A stretch of DNA of 64,000 nt from Acrocarpospora corrugata (GCF_009687845.1 NZ_BLAD01000039.1:124001-188000); one strand, 5' to 3'; shown: positions 37,558-46,334, counted from the stretch's first letter. Program-made: numbers and translations. The notes: generated by a model not told the origin, from the sequence alone.

Positions 37558-38310
37558 TCAGCCGAGGCCGCCGCCGTGGGCGACCACGACGGCGCCGGAG
37601 ATGTAGGACGCCTTGTCGGAAGCGAGGAAGCTGACGATCGAGGCGATCTCCTCGGGCCGCCCCATCCGGCCCAGCCGGATGCGGGACTCGTACTGCTTCC
37701 TGATCCCGGCGGGCACCTTGCGGGTCATGTCGGTGGCCACGAAACCGGGCGCGACGACGTTGGCGCGCACCCCGTGCGGAGCGGCCTCGTTGGACAGCGC
37801 CTGGGTGAACGCGATGATCGCGCCTTTGGACGCCACGTAGTTGGTCTGGCCGGGGAAGCCGCCGTCCAGGCCGCTGGTCGAGGACAGCGTCACGATCGCG
37901 CCGCTGCGCTGGTGCTGCATAAGCCGCAGGCCTTCCCGGCAGCTCAGGAACGTTCCGATCACGTTGACGTCCATCGGCCTGCGGAACTGCTCAAGGTTCA
38001 TGGCGACGAGGTAGCGGTCCAGGGTGATGCCGGCGCTGGTCACCAGAATGTCCAGCCGGCCGCGGGTGCTGCGGACGTCCTGGAACATCTGCCGCACCGC
38101 GCCCTCATCGGTCACATCCGCCTGTACGGCCGTCCCGGTGCCGCCGCGCTCCTCGATGAGGGCGACGACCTCCTTGGCGTCCGCTTCTGAGCGGGCGTAG
38201 TTGACGATGACGTGCGCGCCCTCGGCCGCGAGGTCAAGCGCGACGGCCCGGCCGATTCCGCGGGAACCGCCCGTAACCAGGGCCACGGATCCTTCGGCAA
38301 AGAGCATCAT
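37558..38310 (-). CDS. FabG-like 3-oxoacyl-ACP reductase (SDR)
   Basis: A 250-residue short-chain dehydrogenase: VTGGSRGIG (NADPH binding), NVIGTF, catalytic Ser in TLSSTSG, and the Y-x-x-x-K pair in NYVASKGA. It starts at the tandem ATGs 38310/38307 just after GGAG; a longer in-frame extension upstream has no ribosome site and runs through the promoter. First gene of the 18-gene operon, with a SARP-type promoter immediately upstream. Confidence 0.93.
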   Translation of the reverse strand: MMLFAEGSVALVTGGSRGIGRAVALDLAAEGAHVIVNYARSEADAKEVVALIEERGGTGTAVQADVTDEGAVRQMFQDVRSTRGRLDILVTSAGITLDRYLVAMNLEQFRRPMDVNVIGTFLSCREGLRLMQHQRSGAIVTLSSTSGLDGGFPGQTNYVASKGAIIAFTQALSNEAAPHGVRANVVAPGFVATDMTRKVPAGIRKQYESRIRLGRMGRPEEIASIVSFLASDKASYISGAVVVAHGGGLG

Positions 38311-38373
38311 CGTCTCCAGATTCGCGGGGATTCGACAATCACACTGCAAATAGCCGTATCTTTCACGAATCAA

Positions 38374-38417
38374 GTTACTATGGCCCGATATCACGCCTGT
38401 ATCACCGAGTTATCCGA
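38374..38417 (-). promoter_or_regulatory. SARP-type promoter driving the 18-gene operon
   Basis: On the minus strand three related heptamers, TCGGATA (38417-38411), GGTGATA (38406-38400) and CGTGATA (38395-38389), are spaced at exactly 11 bp. They are followed after exactly 8 bp by a -10-like TAGTAAC (38380-38374). This is the architecture known for SARP-activated promoters. Transcription would start near 38367, giving a leader of about 57 nt before fabG. The plus-strand FAD monooxygenase gene starts on the other side. Confidence 0.7.
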
Positions 38418-38438
38418 GCATTGACGCGCATTAGGAAA

Positions 38439-40013
38439 ATGTATGACTCTGACTCCGTGGAGCCGGATGTCGAGAATGTCGAAACGCTGATCGTGGGTGG
38501 CGGCCCGGTCGGGCTGGCCGCGTCCATCGAGCTTTCCCGGCACGGAATATCGTCACTGCTCGTCGAAAAACATCCGGGCACGTCCCTTTTCCCGAAGGCC
38601 CGGCTGGTCTCGACCCGGACCATGGAGATCCTGCGCGCCTGGGGCCTCCAGGACGAGGTGGAGCGGGCCGGCATGCCGCGCGAGGACGTGCTGGCGGTTG
38701 GCGTCGGCACCTCGCTGAGCGCCCCCGACTACCTCCGCAAGGCGGCGGCCATCGCCGAGGACGCGGCGCAAAGCCCGACCTACACCTACCTCTGCTCGCA
38801 GGACATCCTCGAAGTGATCATGCGCGGGGTCGCCGAGTCCGCGAGCGACGTGCGCTTCGGCACCACCATGACGGACCTGCGCGTCGGCCCTGACGGGGTC
38901 GAGGCGGTGGTGGAGTCCGGCGGCGTCGCGACCCGGGTCAGGGCCCGCTACCTGATCGCCGCCGACGGCGCCCGCAGCGGCATCCGCGACCGGCTCGGCA
39001 TCGCCGTGACGGGGCCGCCCCCGCTCGGGCACATGGTCAGCATCATGTTCGACGCCGACTTCGACTTCCTGCCCCCCGGCCGCAGGGCCGCCCTCTCCTT
39101 CGTCCGCAGCACCCCCGGCGGCGCCATCGAGGCCGTCGACAACCGCCGCCGCTGGATCATGCAGACCGGGTACGACCCCGCCAACGGCGGCAGCGCCGAC
39201 GACTTCACCGAGGAGTACTGCCTGGCCGCGGTGCGTTCGGCGATCGGCATCCCCGATCACCCGGTCGACATCGTCGGCGTGATGCCCTGGCTCCAGCAGG
39301 CCGTGGTGGCCGCCGAGTTCGCCAGGGACCCGGTCTACCTGGTCGGGGACGCCGCGCACGTGGCCACCCCGCAGGGCGGGTTCGGCATGAACTGCGGCAT
39401 CCAGGACGCGCACAACCTGGCCTGGAAACTGGCCGCCGTCCTGCGCGGCGAAGCCGGCCCCGAACTGCTGGCCACCTACGCGGAGGAACGCCGCCCTGTC
39501 GCGCTCCGCACCGTGGACGAGAGCCTGGTCAACGCCATGATCACGTTTCAGATGATGGCCGGGCGGCTGTCCATGCACGAGGCCATCGAACGGCAGGCGG
39601 GGCGGCGCGGGTCGGAGGGGCTGGTGCTGGGCTTCCACTACGAGTCTGCGGCCGTCATCCCCGACGGCACGCCGGAGCCCGCGCCGGCTGATCCGTACCG
39701 GACGTATGTGGCGACCGCCCGGCCGGGGCACCGCGCGCCGCACGTCTGGGTGTCGCCCGGCGTGTCCACGCTCGACCTGCTCGGCCCGTCGTTCACGCTG
39801 CTCACCGCGCCGGGAAGCGGCTGGGCCCGGCCCGCCGCGGCGGCGGGGGTGCAGGTCGCCGAGATCGATTCCGCGGAGTGGGCCGAGCAGTACGGCGTCG
39901 GCGCCACCGGCGCGGTGCTGGTGCGCCCCGACGGTCATGTCGGGTGGCGCACCCAGAGCGCGGATTTCGCCGAGCTGGCGAAAGCGCTGAGCGTCATCCT
40001 GGTCAGGCCGTGA
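38439..40013 (+). CDS. FAD-dependent aromatic-type hydroxylase / monooxygenase
   Basis: A 524-residue class A flavoprotein monooxygenase of the PheA/TfdB and polyketide-hydroxylase family: LIVGGGPVGLAASIEL (FAD), a DG motif (IAADGARSGIRD), GDAAHVATPQGGFGMNCG (second FAD motif) and a C-terminal thioredoxin-like domain. Length is right for the family. I use the ATG at 38439; a TTG at 38421 is in frame, and neither has a clear ribosome site, so a leaderless or near-leaderless message is possible. It is divergent from fabG and overlaps the convergent SARP gene by 11 nt. Probably hydroxylates or epoxidises the product or an intermediate. Confidence 0.92.
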   Translation: MYDSDSVEPDVENVETLIVGGGPVGLAASIELSRHGISSLLVEKHPGTSLFPKARLVSTRTMEILRAWGLQDEVERAGMPREDVLAVGVGTSLSAPDYLRKAAAIAEDAAQSPTYTYLCSQDILEVIMRGVAESASDVRFGTTMTDLRVGPDGVEAVVESGGVATRVRARYLIAADGARSGIRDRLGIAVTGPPPLGHMVSIMFDADFDFLPPGRRAALSFVRSTPGGAIEAVDNRRRWIMQTGYDPANGGSADDFTEEYCLAAVRSAIGIPDHPVDIVGVMPWLQQAVVAAEFARDPVYLVGDAAHVATPQGGFGMNCGIQDAHNLAWKLAAVLRGEAGPELLATYAEERRPVALRTVDESLVNAMITFQMMAGRLSMHEAIERQAGRRGSEGLVLGFHYESAAVIPDGTPEPAPADPYRTYVATARPGHRAPHVWVSPGVSTLDLLGPSFTLLTAPGSGWARPAAAAGVQVAEIDSAEWAEQYGVGATGAVLVRPDGHVGWRTQSADFAELAKALSVILVRP

Positions 40014-41427
40014 GGGGCCTGGTCCGCGACCGTATCCGGGCGGCGCCCAGCCGCAGCCGCAGCGGGTTGCCGTAGGAGTGCGCCAGCAGGTCGGTCACGG
40101 TCTGCGCCTCGACCGAGCCGACCAGCAGATCGGCCAGTTCCCTGGCGGCCTCGGTGGCGAGCGGGCGGACGAACTCGCGGTGTGCGCCCTGCCGGGCCAC
40201 CAGCTCGTCCAGCGGATCGGTGCTGGTCACGATCACCCGGCAGTTCGCGCCGCCGGGCAGCAGCGGCAGCACCTGGGTGGCGTTCCTGGCCCTGTCCAGC
40301 ACCACGACCAGCCGGCGGCGGGCCGTCCAGCTGCGGAACAGCGCGACCCGCTCGGCCCGGTCGCCGGGGATGTCGGTGCGGGGCACGCCGAGCGCGCGCA
40401 GGAACCGGCCCAGCACGACGGCGGGCTCGGCCTCGTCCAGGTCGGCGAAGAGGTGACCGTCCGGGAACCAGTCGGCCCGGTCGTGCGCCCACTGCAACGC
40501 GAGCGCGGTCTTGCCGACGCCGGCCGGACCGCACAGCACGGTCGTGCCGGGCAGCGCCACCTCGGGGTCGGGCCGCAGCACCGCGTCCAGCGCGGCCAGC
40601 TCCTCACCCCGCCCGACGAACGGCAGGACCCTCGGCGGGAGCTGGGACGGCACGACCGTCCCGCCCCGGTGTGGGAGCTGCCGCATCAGGCCGGCCTCGT
40701 CGCGCAGGATCTGGTCGTGCAGGTGGCGCAGCGCGGGGCCGGGCTCCAGGCCGATCTGGTCGCGCAGGTAGCGGCGGGTCTCCTGGTAGGTGCGCAGCGC
40801 GTCGGCGCGTCGGCCGGCCCGGTACTGGGCCAGCATGAGCTGGGCCCTGATCCGCTCCCGGAACGGATGCTCGGCGACCAGCGCCAGCAGTTCGGGGATG
40901 ACCTGGTGGTGCTGGCCGAGCTCGATCTCCAGCTCCAGGCAGGCCTCGGCGGCCTCCAGCCGGGACTCCTCCATCCTGGCCACGTCGTAGCGCAGGCCCC
41001 GGATGTCCTCGAACGGGTTGCCGCGCCACAGCGCGAGCGCCTCCCGCAGCAGCCGGACCGCCTCCTCCCGGTGCTTGCCCGCGACCTCGTTGCGGGAGCG
41101 GGCCACCAGGGCCCGGAACTCCAGCCAGTCGATGCTGCCGGGGGCCGGGCGGATCAGGTAGCCGGGGCTGGAGGTCTCGATCACCCCGGCGCCCACGACG
41201 CGGCGCAGCCGGGACACGCAGATGGCGATCTGGCGGCGCGCGCTGGGCGGCGCTGAGCCCGCCCAGACCGTCTCGATCAGGCGGTCGACGCTGACCACGC
41301 GGCCCGCGTTGAGCACCAGGCCGGCCAGGATCGCCAGCTCGCGGCTGGCGCAGATCTGCAGTTCTGTGCCGTCCCTGAGCACCTGCATGGGGCCGAGCAC
41401 CCGGAATCTGAGGCCCTCGTCCATCAT
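40003..41427 (-). CDS. SARP-family activator with partial NB-ARC domain (AfsR-like, short)
   Basis: A 474-residue regulator: winged-helix DNA-binding domain (about 1-100), bacterial transcriptional activation (BTAD) domain (about 100-250), then a P-loop (CGPAGVGKTALALQW) and the first part of an NB-ARC ATPase. It stops there, lacking the rest of the NB-ARC and the TPR region of AfsR. It probably activates cluster promoters with 11-bp heptamer repeats, such as those at 38389-38417 or 41662-41679. Convergent with, and overlapping, the FAD monooxygenase gene. Confidence 0.93.
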   Translation of the reverse strand: MMDEGLRFRVLGPMQVLRDGTELQICASRELAILAGLVLNAGRVVSVDRLIETVWAGSAPPSARRQIAICVSRLRRVVGAGVIETSSPGYLIRPAPGSIDWLEFRALVARSRNEVAGKHREEAVRLLREALALWRGNPFEDIRGLRYDVARMEESRLEAAEACLELEIELGQHHQVIPELLALVAEHPFRERIRAQLMLAQYRAGRRADALRTYQETRRYLRDQIGLEPGPALRHLHDQILRDEAGLMRQLPHRGGTVVPSQLPPRVLPFVGRGEELAALDAVLRPDPEVALPGTTVLCGPAGVGKTALALQWAHDRADWFPDGHLFADLDEAEPAVVLGRFLRALGVPRTDIPGDRAERVALFRSWTARRRLVVVLDRARNATQVLPLLPGGANCRVIVTSTDPLDELVARQGAHREFVRPLATEAARELADLLVGSVEAQTVTDLLAHSYGNPLRLRLGAARIRSRTRPLTA

Positions 41428-41660
41428 CGGGCCCGCGTCTCACTACTGATACGCGGAGGAAACATGAAGAGATATTTTCGCGCCATTTAAGAATCTCTCC
41501 CGCAGATTACTCGAGGGGTATCCGCTACTTCTGAACCTAATGAGTGGTCCAGCTATCCCGGCACCCCTAGGCACCCCCTGTAACCCTTCACCCCAGGCGT
41601 CCGATAAGGGGTCCCCTATTTCTCCCGGGACCGACGGCACCTGGGCCTTCGCTGTACGCT
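41428..41660. promoter_or_regulatory. SARP gene upstream region with direct repeats
   Basis: Between the divergent SARP and aldo/keto reductase genes. It holds GGCACCCC twice at 10-bp period (41560-41567 and 41570-41577) and CCCCTATT at 41613-41620, a motif also seen upstream of the second SARP and near the carboxylase gene. No protein-coding sequence is evident. Confidence 0.4.
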
Positions 41661-41661
41661 T

Positions 41662-41693
41662 TTGACCGGACTTTGACCGGCGCAGGCTATCAA
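41662..41693 (+). promoter_or_regulatory. SARP-type promoter of the aldo/keto reductase gene
   Basis: TTGACCG occurs at 41662-41668 and 41673-41679, an 11-bp period, and 8 bp later comes TATCAA (41688-41693) as -10. The heptamer differs from the one upstream of fabG. The expected transcript start is near 41700, about 22 nt before the TTG start codon. Confidence 0.65.
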
Positions 41694-41721
41694 TGGATGG
41701 ACCAGGCGCTGAGGGGGGCAA

Positions 41722-42633
41722 TTGCGTTACACGAGGCTCGGGCGGGCGGGCCCGGTGATCTCCAACATCGGGCTGGGCACGCTCGCGCTGTCCGGCGCGT
41801 ACGGGCCGGTGGACCCCGGCGAGGCGTTCGATCTGATCGGCCGCGCGCTGGACTCGGGCGTCAGCTTCGTCGACACCGCCGACCTGTACGACGACGGCCG
41901 GGTCGAGCGCCTGATCGGCCGGGCGGTCGCGAGCCGCCGCGAGGAGATCGTGATCTGCACCCGGGGCAGCGGCACCGCGCAGGCGTGCGAGGCGTCGCTG
42001 AAACGACTCGGCGTCGACGCCATCGACCTCTACTACCTGCGCTGCCGGCGCCAGGACGCCCCGATCGAGGAGGACATGGCGCAGCTGGCCGACCTGGTCA
42101 GCGCCGGGAAGATCCGCTATCTCGGCCTGTCCAACGGGTCACTGCGGCAGCTCCGCCAGGCCCATGCCGTGCATCCGCTCACCGCGCTCGCGGTGGAGTA
42201 CTCGCTGTGGGGGCTGCCCGCCCAGCCCGGCCTGCTGGCCGAGGTCCTGCGGCTGGGCCTCAGCGTGGTGGCCGCGCGCCCGGTCGGCCGGGGCTTCCTC
42301 ACCGGCCGCATCCGCTCCGCCGACCAGTTGACGCCCGGCGACTGGCGCCGCCGCGACCCCCGCTTCCAGCCCGCCGGGCTGCGCCGGGGTCTGGACCCGC
42401 TGCGCGAGGTCGAGGACGTCGCCGCCAGGCTGGATCTCGGCGCGGGCCGGCTCGCGATCGGCTGGCTGCTGTCCCAGGGCGAGCACGTCGTCCCGGTGCC
42501 GAGCACCCGCGACCAGGTCCACCTGGAGATGAATCTGGCCGCCTCCGACGTCGCCCTCGCCCCCGACATCCGGGACGAGCTCAGCCGGATCTTCCCGCCG
42601 GCGGCGGATCAGTCCGACTCGCTCCTGCTCTGA
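41722..42633 (+). CDS. Aldo/keto reductase homologue with altered catalytic tetrad
   Basis: A 303-residue AKR-fold protein. D51 and Y56 of the tetrad are present in DTADLYDDG, but the Lys position reads R81 (VICTRG instead of the usual TK) and the His position reads R107 (DLYYLR instead of LH). The NADP-binding end (VPVPSTRDQVHLEMNL) is recognisable. It may still bind NADPH, but ordinary carbonyl reduction is doubtful. Start TTG at 41722 follows GAGGGGGG. A SARP-type promoter precedes it. The 3' end overlaps the convergent response-regulator gene by 25 nt. Confidence 0.85.
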   Translation: MRYTRLGRAGPVISNIGLGTLALSGAYGPVDPGEAFDLIGRALDSGVSFVDTADLYDDGRVERLIGRAVASRREEIVICTRGSGTAQACEASLKRLGVDAIDLYYLRCRRQDAPIEEDMAQLADLVSAGKIRYLGLSNGSLRQLRQAHAVHPLTALAVEYSLWGLPAQPGLLAEVLRLGLSVVAARPVGRGFLTGRIRSADQLTPGDWRRRDPRFQPAGLRRGLDPLREVEDVAARLDLGAGRLAIGWLLSQGEHVVPVPSTRDQVHLEMNLAASDVALAPDIRDELSRIFPPAADQSDSLLL

Positions 42634-43277
42634 GCCGGGATCAGCGACGCGGCCAGGGCCTTGTTGACCGCGTCGATCCGGGAGACCGCGTTGAGCTTCA
42701 CGAAGATGTTCCGCATGTGCCGTTTCACGGTCGCCTCGGCCAGCCCGAGCCGGCGGGCGATCTGCAGATTGCTCAGCGCCTGCGCCGCCAGCTTCAGGAT
42801 CTCCTTCTCCTTGTCGGTCAGCACTCCCGCCGGGGGGCCTTCGACCTGGGCCAGGCTGGTCCTGGACACGGCGAGCACGACCCGGCCAGGGTCCTCGTAC
42901 ACGCTGCGGACGGCCGCGAGCAGTTCGTGCCGGTGGATGCTCTTGAGCAGGTAGCCGCTGATCCCGGCCGCCAGCAGGCGGGTGAGCAGATGCGGGCCGT
43001 CGTACATGCTCAGGATGATGATCTGCGTGCACGGCGACAGGGTGCGGATGCGGGCGACAGTCTCGATCACCTCGTCGCCGGGGATCTCGACGTCCAGCAG
43101 CACCACGTTCGGCCGGGTCTCCTGGACCAGCCGGACCGCGTCGGAGGAGTTGCCCGCCTCGCCGGCGATGACCAGGTCTGAGGTGGATTCGAGGATCTCG
43201 CGCAGGCCCTCGCGGAACAGGGCGTGGTCGTCGACGAGCACGACCGAGATCTTGCCGCTAGAGCTCGTCGGGCTCAC
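42609..43277 (-). CDS. NarL/FixJ-type response regulator
   Basis: A 222-residue regulator: receiver domain with acidic pair in LVDDHALFREG and phospho-acceptor D62 in LLDVEIPG, Lys in GYLLKS, and a C-terminal LuxR HTH (LTDKEKEILKLAAQALSNLQIARRLG region). The GTG start lies 20 nt inside the end of the histidine kinase gene, so the pair is translationally coupled. Confidence 0.95.
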   Translation of the reverse strand: MSPTSSSGKISVVLVDDHALFREGLREILESTSDLVIAGEAGNSSDAVRLVQETRPNVVLLDVEIPGDEVIETVARIRTLSPCTQIIILSMYDGPHLLTRLLAAGISGYLLKSIHRHELLAAVRSVYEDPGRVVLAVSRTSLAQVEGPPAGVLTDKEKEILKLAAQALSNLQIARRLGLAEATVKRHMRNIFVKLNAVSRIDAVNKALAASLIPAQSRSESD

Positions 43278-44361
43278 GGGACTGCCTCTTGAGCGGGATG
43301 GACAGTTCGACCTGGCAGCCGCTGCCCGGTTCGCTGGTGATCGTCAGCCCGCCGCCGAGCAGCTCGGCCCGCTCCCGCATCGAGGCCAGCCCGACCCCGC
43401 CGGTGCGTACCCTGGCCCGGGACGGCTCGAAGCCCCGGCCGTTGTCCTGCACCAGCGCCCTGAGCTCGTGCGGGGCGATGTCCACCCGCATCAGGATGGC
43501 CGACGGCGTGCCGTGGGTCAGCGCGTTCCTGGTCGCCTCGCGGATGATCAGGAACGACTCGTCCAGGACGCGCGGGTCGGCCCACGACTCGTCGCCGTTC
43601 ACGTCCAGCCCGACCGAGACCGACTCGTCCTCGACCGCTTCGAGGAAGCCGAGCAGCGCCTTCTCCAGGCTCTTGACCGGCACCTGCGGGTGCAGCTCCG
43701 AGGTGATCTGGCGGAGGTTCTCCATCGCCTCCTGGATCGCCTGCTGGGCGACCCCGATCTTGACGGCCGCCCTGGCCGGGTCGGTGCCGCGGTGCAGCTC
43801 AGACAGCGCGAGCTGCTGGTGGGCGACGCTGATGCCGTGGCCGATCCGGTCGTGCAGTTCGCGCGCGATCCGGCGCCGCTCCTGCTCCTGCACCTCCTGG
43901 ACCTGGTTGAGCAGGAACCCGTGGTAGCTCTCGGAGGCTTCCCTGACCCGGCGCGACAGGCTCTCCTCCATGCCGGTGGCGACCAGCGCGAACGTCTCGG
44001 AAGGGTGCTCCGAGTCCGCCGCTATTCGCCTTGCGAGATGCGTCAGCGCGGACCTGAAGAAAAGTGAGCCAGCCTCAAGAGAGGCCTTCGGATGAACTCC
44101 GGAAGCGGCCCTGCTGATGCCTACTTCCCAGGCATGGAATTTATAAAGGTCGTTGACCTGCACCCTTCCGGTGCGCAGTGTCGCGGCCACATCGTCCAGA
44201 ACGTACTCGGCGGTCATAAGAGCCTGCCGGATGGCGCTCGGATCCGTAGAGAGCGCGTTACCGGTGGTGTGCAACACCGACTCGAATTCCTCAAGGATTT
44301 CCGCCCGGCACTCATCTACGAATCTCGCCGGATCGCTCGCCGCCCCGAAACCAGCACCCAA
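43258..44361 (-). CDS. Cytoplasmic NarL-family sensor histidine kinase
   Basis: A 367-residue kinase with no membrane segment. The N-terminal about 170 residues form a helical sensing region I do not recognise. They are followed by the HisKA_3 box RRIARELHDRIGHG with the phospho-His, and an HATPase domain with N box (IIREATRNALTHG), DNGRGFE and GVGLASMRERAELLGGGL. TTG start after GGAGG. Partner of the downstream response regulator; it probably senses an intracellular cue. Confidence 0.92.
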   Translation of the reverse strand: MGAGFGAASDPARFVDECRAEILEEFESVLHTTGNALSTDPSAIRQALMTAEYVLDDVAATLRTGRVQVNDLYKFHAWEVGISRAASGVHPKASLEAGSLFFRSALTHLARRIAADSEHPSETFALVATGMEESLSRRVREASESYHGFLLNQVQEVQEQERRRIARELHDRIGHGISVAHQQLALSELHRGTDPARAAVKIGVAQQAIQEAMENLRQITSELHPQVPVKSLEKALLGFLEAVEDESVSVGLDVNGDESWADPRVLDESFLIIREATRNALTHGTPSAILMRVDIAPHELRALVQDNGRGFEPSRARVRTGGVGLASMRERAELLGGGLTITSEPGSGCQVELSIPLKRQSREPDEL

Positions 44362-44413
44362 GGAAGTCCCTCCGATTTGGGACGCGTGAGGCCCTAACTA
44401 TCTCCCACTTTCG

Positions 44414-45364
44414 TTACCAAAGCAACATATCCTGTCGAATATTGGTGAACAGGACCGTAATGTGAACGACGTGTTGTGTCCCCATGAACGCTCGGTAAGG
44501 GCGCCGACGTCGACGGCCGACGTCGACGGCCGCCGCCCGTCCCGCCAGGACGACCGCCACCGCGCCGGCCAGCATGGCCAGCGCCGCCCCGGCGAGCGGC
44601 ATCGCGAGGGCCAGGCCGACCAGGCAGAATGACACCGCCAGGATCAGCGCGGTGGCCGACATGACGTTCCTGGTCACCCGCGCGCCCCAGGTCACCGCGA
44701 TGGTGCGCCGACCGGCGGCGGCGTCCCCCGCGATGTCGGACAGGTCCTTGGCGGGGATGCCGACCAGCGTCATCCAGCAGGTCGCGGCCACCGCGAACAT
44801 GATCAGCGTGATCGGCGTGGGCACGCCCGCGCCGCCGACGACCACGGTGAATCCGCCCCAGTAGGCCAGCAGCCCCGACCCGCAGAGCACCGCGACGGCA
44901 CCGCCGGACCGGCCCTTCAGGTGGAACGGCGCGCCCGAGTACAGGTAGCCGAGAACCAGATTGACCGCGATCACCCAGGTCATCGCGCCGGGCAGCCCGG
45001 CGGTGGCCAGCAGCGACGCGACCGCGGCGAGCACGGCGACCAGAGCCGCCGCGCGCGGGTCCAGGTCACCGCGGGCGATCGGCCGGCGGGAACCGTTGAC
45101 CCGGTCCTCTGTGACGTCCGATACCCCGTTCCCGACGTAGATCGCGAAGATCGACAGCACCCAGGCGGCGCCGCCCTGCAGCACTTTCGCCAGCTCGGGG
45201 GAGGCGGCCGCCGGCAGCGCCAGAGCCGCCCCCACCAGGAACCTCAGCATGGACACGGCCAGCACGGACGGCCGGGCCTCGACCGCGCAGAACCCCAGTA
45301 TTCTCACCGCGCTCTTGAGGGCGGAGGGGCCGGACGCCCGGCCCGATGTCCATGTGCTCGCCAT
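44414..45364 (-). CDS. UbiA-family prenyltransferase
   Basis: A 316-residue membrane protein with about eight to nine helices and both Asp-rich motifs: NGVSDVTEDRVNGSRRP (NxxxDxxxD) and KDLSDIAGD (DxxxD). It transfers a prenyl group to an aromatic or other acceptor at the membrane. I use the ATG at 45364, because the open frame further upstream crosses a promoter-like region. In the cluster it could prenylate the product; a menaquinone or lipid role cannot be excluded. Confidence 0.88.
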   Translation of the reverse strand: MASTWTSGRASGPSALKSAVRILGFCAVEARPSVLAVSMLRFLVGAALALPAAASPELAKVLQGGAAWVLSIFAIYVGNGVSDVTEDRVNGSRRPIARGDLDPRAAALVAVLAAVASLLATAGLPGAMTWVIAVNLVLGYLYSGAPFHLKGRSGGAVAVLCGSGLLAYWGGFTVVVGGAGVPTPITLIMFAVAATCWMTLVGIPAKDLSDIAGDAAAGRRTIAVTWGARVTRNVMSATALILAVSFCLVGLALAMPLAGAALAMLAGAVAVVLAGRAAAVDVGRRRRRPYRAFMGTQHVVHITVLFTNIRQDMLLW

Positions 45365-45587
45365 GCCCGGATTGTTACGCCGGGACGGCGATCCGTTAAG
45401 AGGGATAACCCGAGAGTTGTAGGCCGGAATACAACTTTGGATACCCCCCTTGCCACTCCGGGCTACTTTCCCCGAACTGCCGGTCCCCCGTCTTGCCGGG
45501 CGCCGGGGACCCCTATTAGCTTGAGCCCAGCGGAATAAGGGTCGTGTAACTTTCAACAAGTCGGTCGACTTAACCTTAGGGACGCTG
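45365..45587. promoter_or_regulatory. Divergent promoter between UbiA and SARP genes
   Basis: This 223-bp region has an inverted repeat GTTGTA (45416-45421) / TACAAC (45430-45435) and CCCCTATT at 45510-45517, shared with two other promoter regions in the cluster. No ORF is supported here. Confidence 0.4.
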
Positions 45588-46334
45588 ATGCCGGATTTCA
45601 AGCTGCTGGGCCCGACCGAGGTGCTGGACGGCGACGGCCATTCCCGCACACCCGGCGGCCCCAAGCTCCGGCAGGTGCTGGCATTGCTGGCGCTCAATGC
45701 GGGAAAGGTCGTCAGCGTCGACGTCCTCGTCACTGAATTGTGGGGCGAGGTCACCAGGAAGTCCGAAATAAAAACCCTGCAGACGCATATCTACCACCTG
45801 CGCCGGGCGCTGGGCGGCGGCCTCGTCGACACCCGGGCGCCCGGCTACACGCTGCGGGCCGACCCTGGCCGGGTCGACGCCCTGATCTTTCCCCGCCTGG
45901 TCGACCGGGCCGCCGAGCACCGGCAGGCCGGCGATCACCGGGCCGCCGAACTGGTCCTCCGCGACGCGCTGGCCATGTGGACCGGGCCGGCGCTGGCCGA
46001 TGTGCGGCTCGGCCCGGTGCTCGCGCCGTACGCGACGGCCCTGCACGAGCGGCGGCTGCGCGCGCAGGAGATGCACATGGACGCCAGGATCAGCCTGGGC
46101 CTGCACGGCGAGGTCATCGAGGAATTGCGCATGCTGGTCGCCGCCCACCCGCTCAATGAGAATTTCCACGCCCAGTTGATCACCGCGCTCAGCGGCAACG
46201 GCCGGCGCACCGACGCGCGGCGCGCCTATGAAGGGCTGCGCGCGCTTCTGCACACCGAACTCGGTGTCGCGCCCTCATTCGCCATCTCTGATCTTCACGC
46301 CAGGAGTAATAAAGGAAAGGAAATCCGACGATGA
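45588..46334 (+). CDS. SARP-family transcriptional activator (small)
   Basis: A 248-residue SARP with only the winged-helix (FKLLGPTEVLDGDGH..., LQTHIYHLRRALG) and BTAD domains, the size of pathway-specific SARPs. Its stop overlaps the start of the LeuA-type gene (ATGA), so regulator and precursor enzyme are co-translated. It is the second SARP in the cluster, which matches the presence of two different heptamer-repeat promoters. Confidence 0.94.
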   Translation: MPDFKLLGPTEVLDGDGHSRTPGGPKLRQVLALLALNAGKVVSVDVLVTELWGEVTRKSEIKTLQTHIYHLRRALGGGLVDTRAPGYTLRADPGRVDALIFPRLVDRAAEHRQAGDHRAAELVLRDALAMWTGPALADVRLGPVLAPYATALHERRLRAQEMHMDARISLGLHGEVIEELRMLVAAHPLNENFHAQLITALSGNGRRTDARRAYEGLRALLHTELGVAPSFAISDLHARSNKGKEIRR

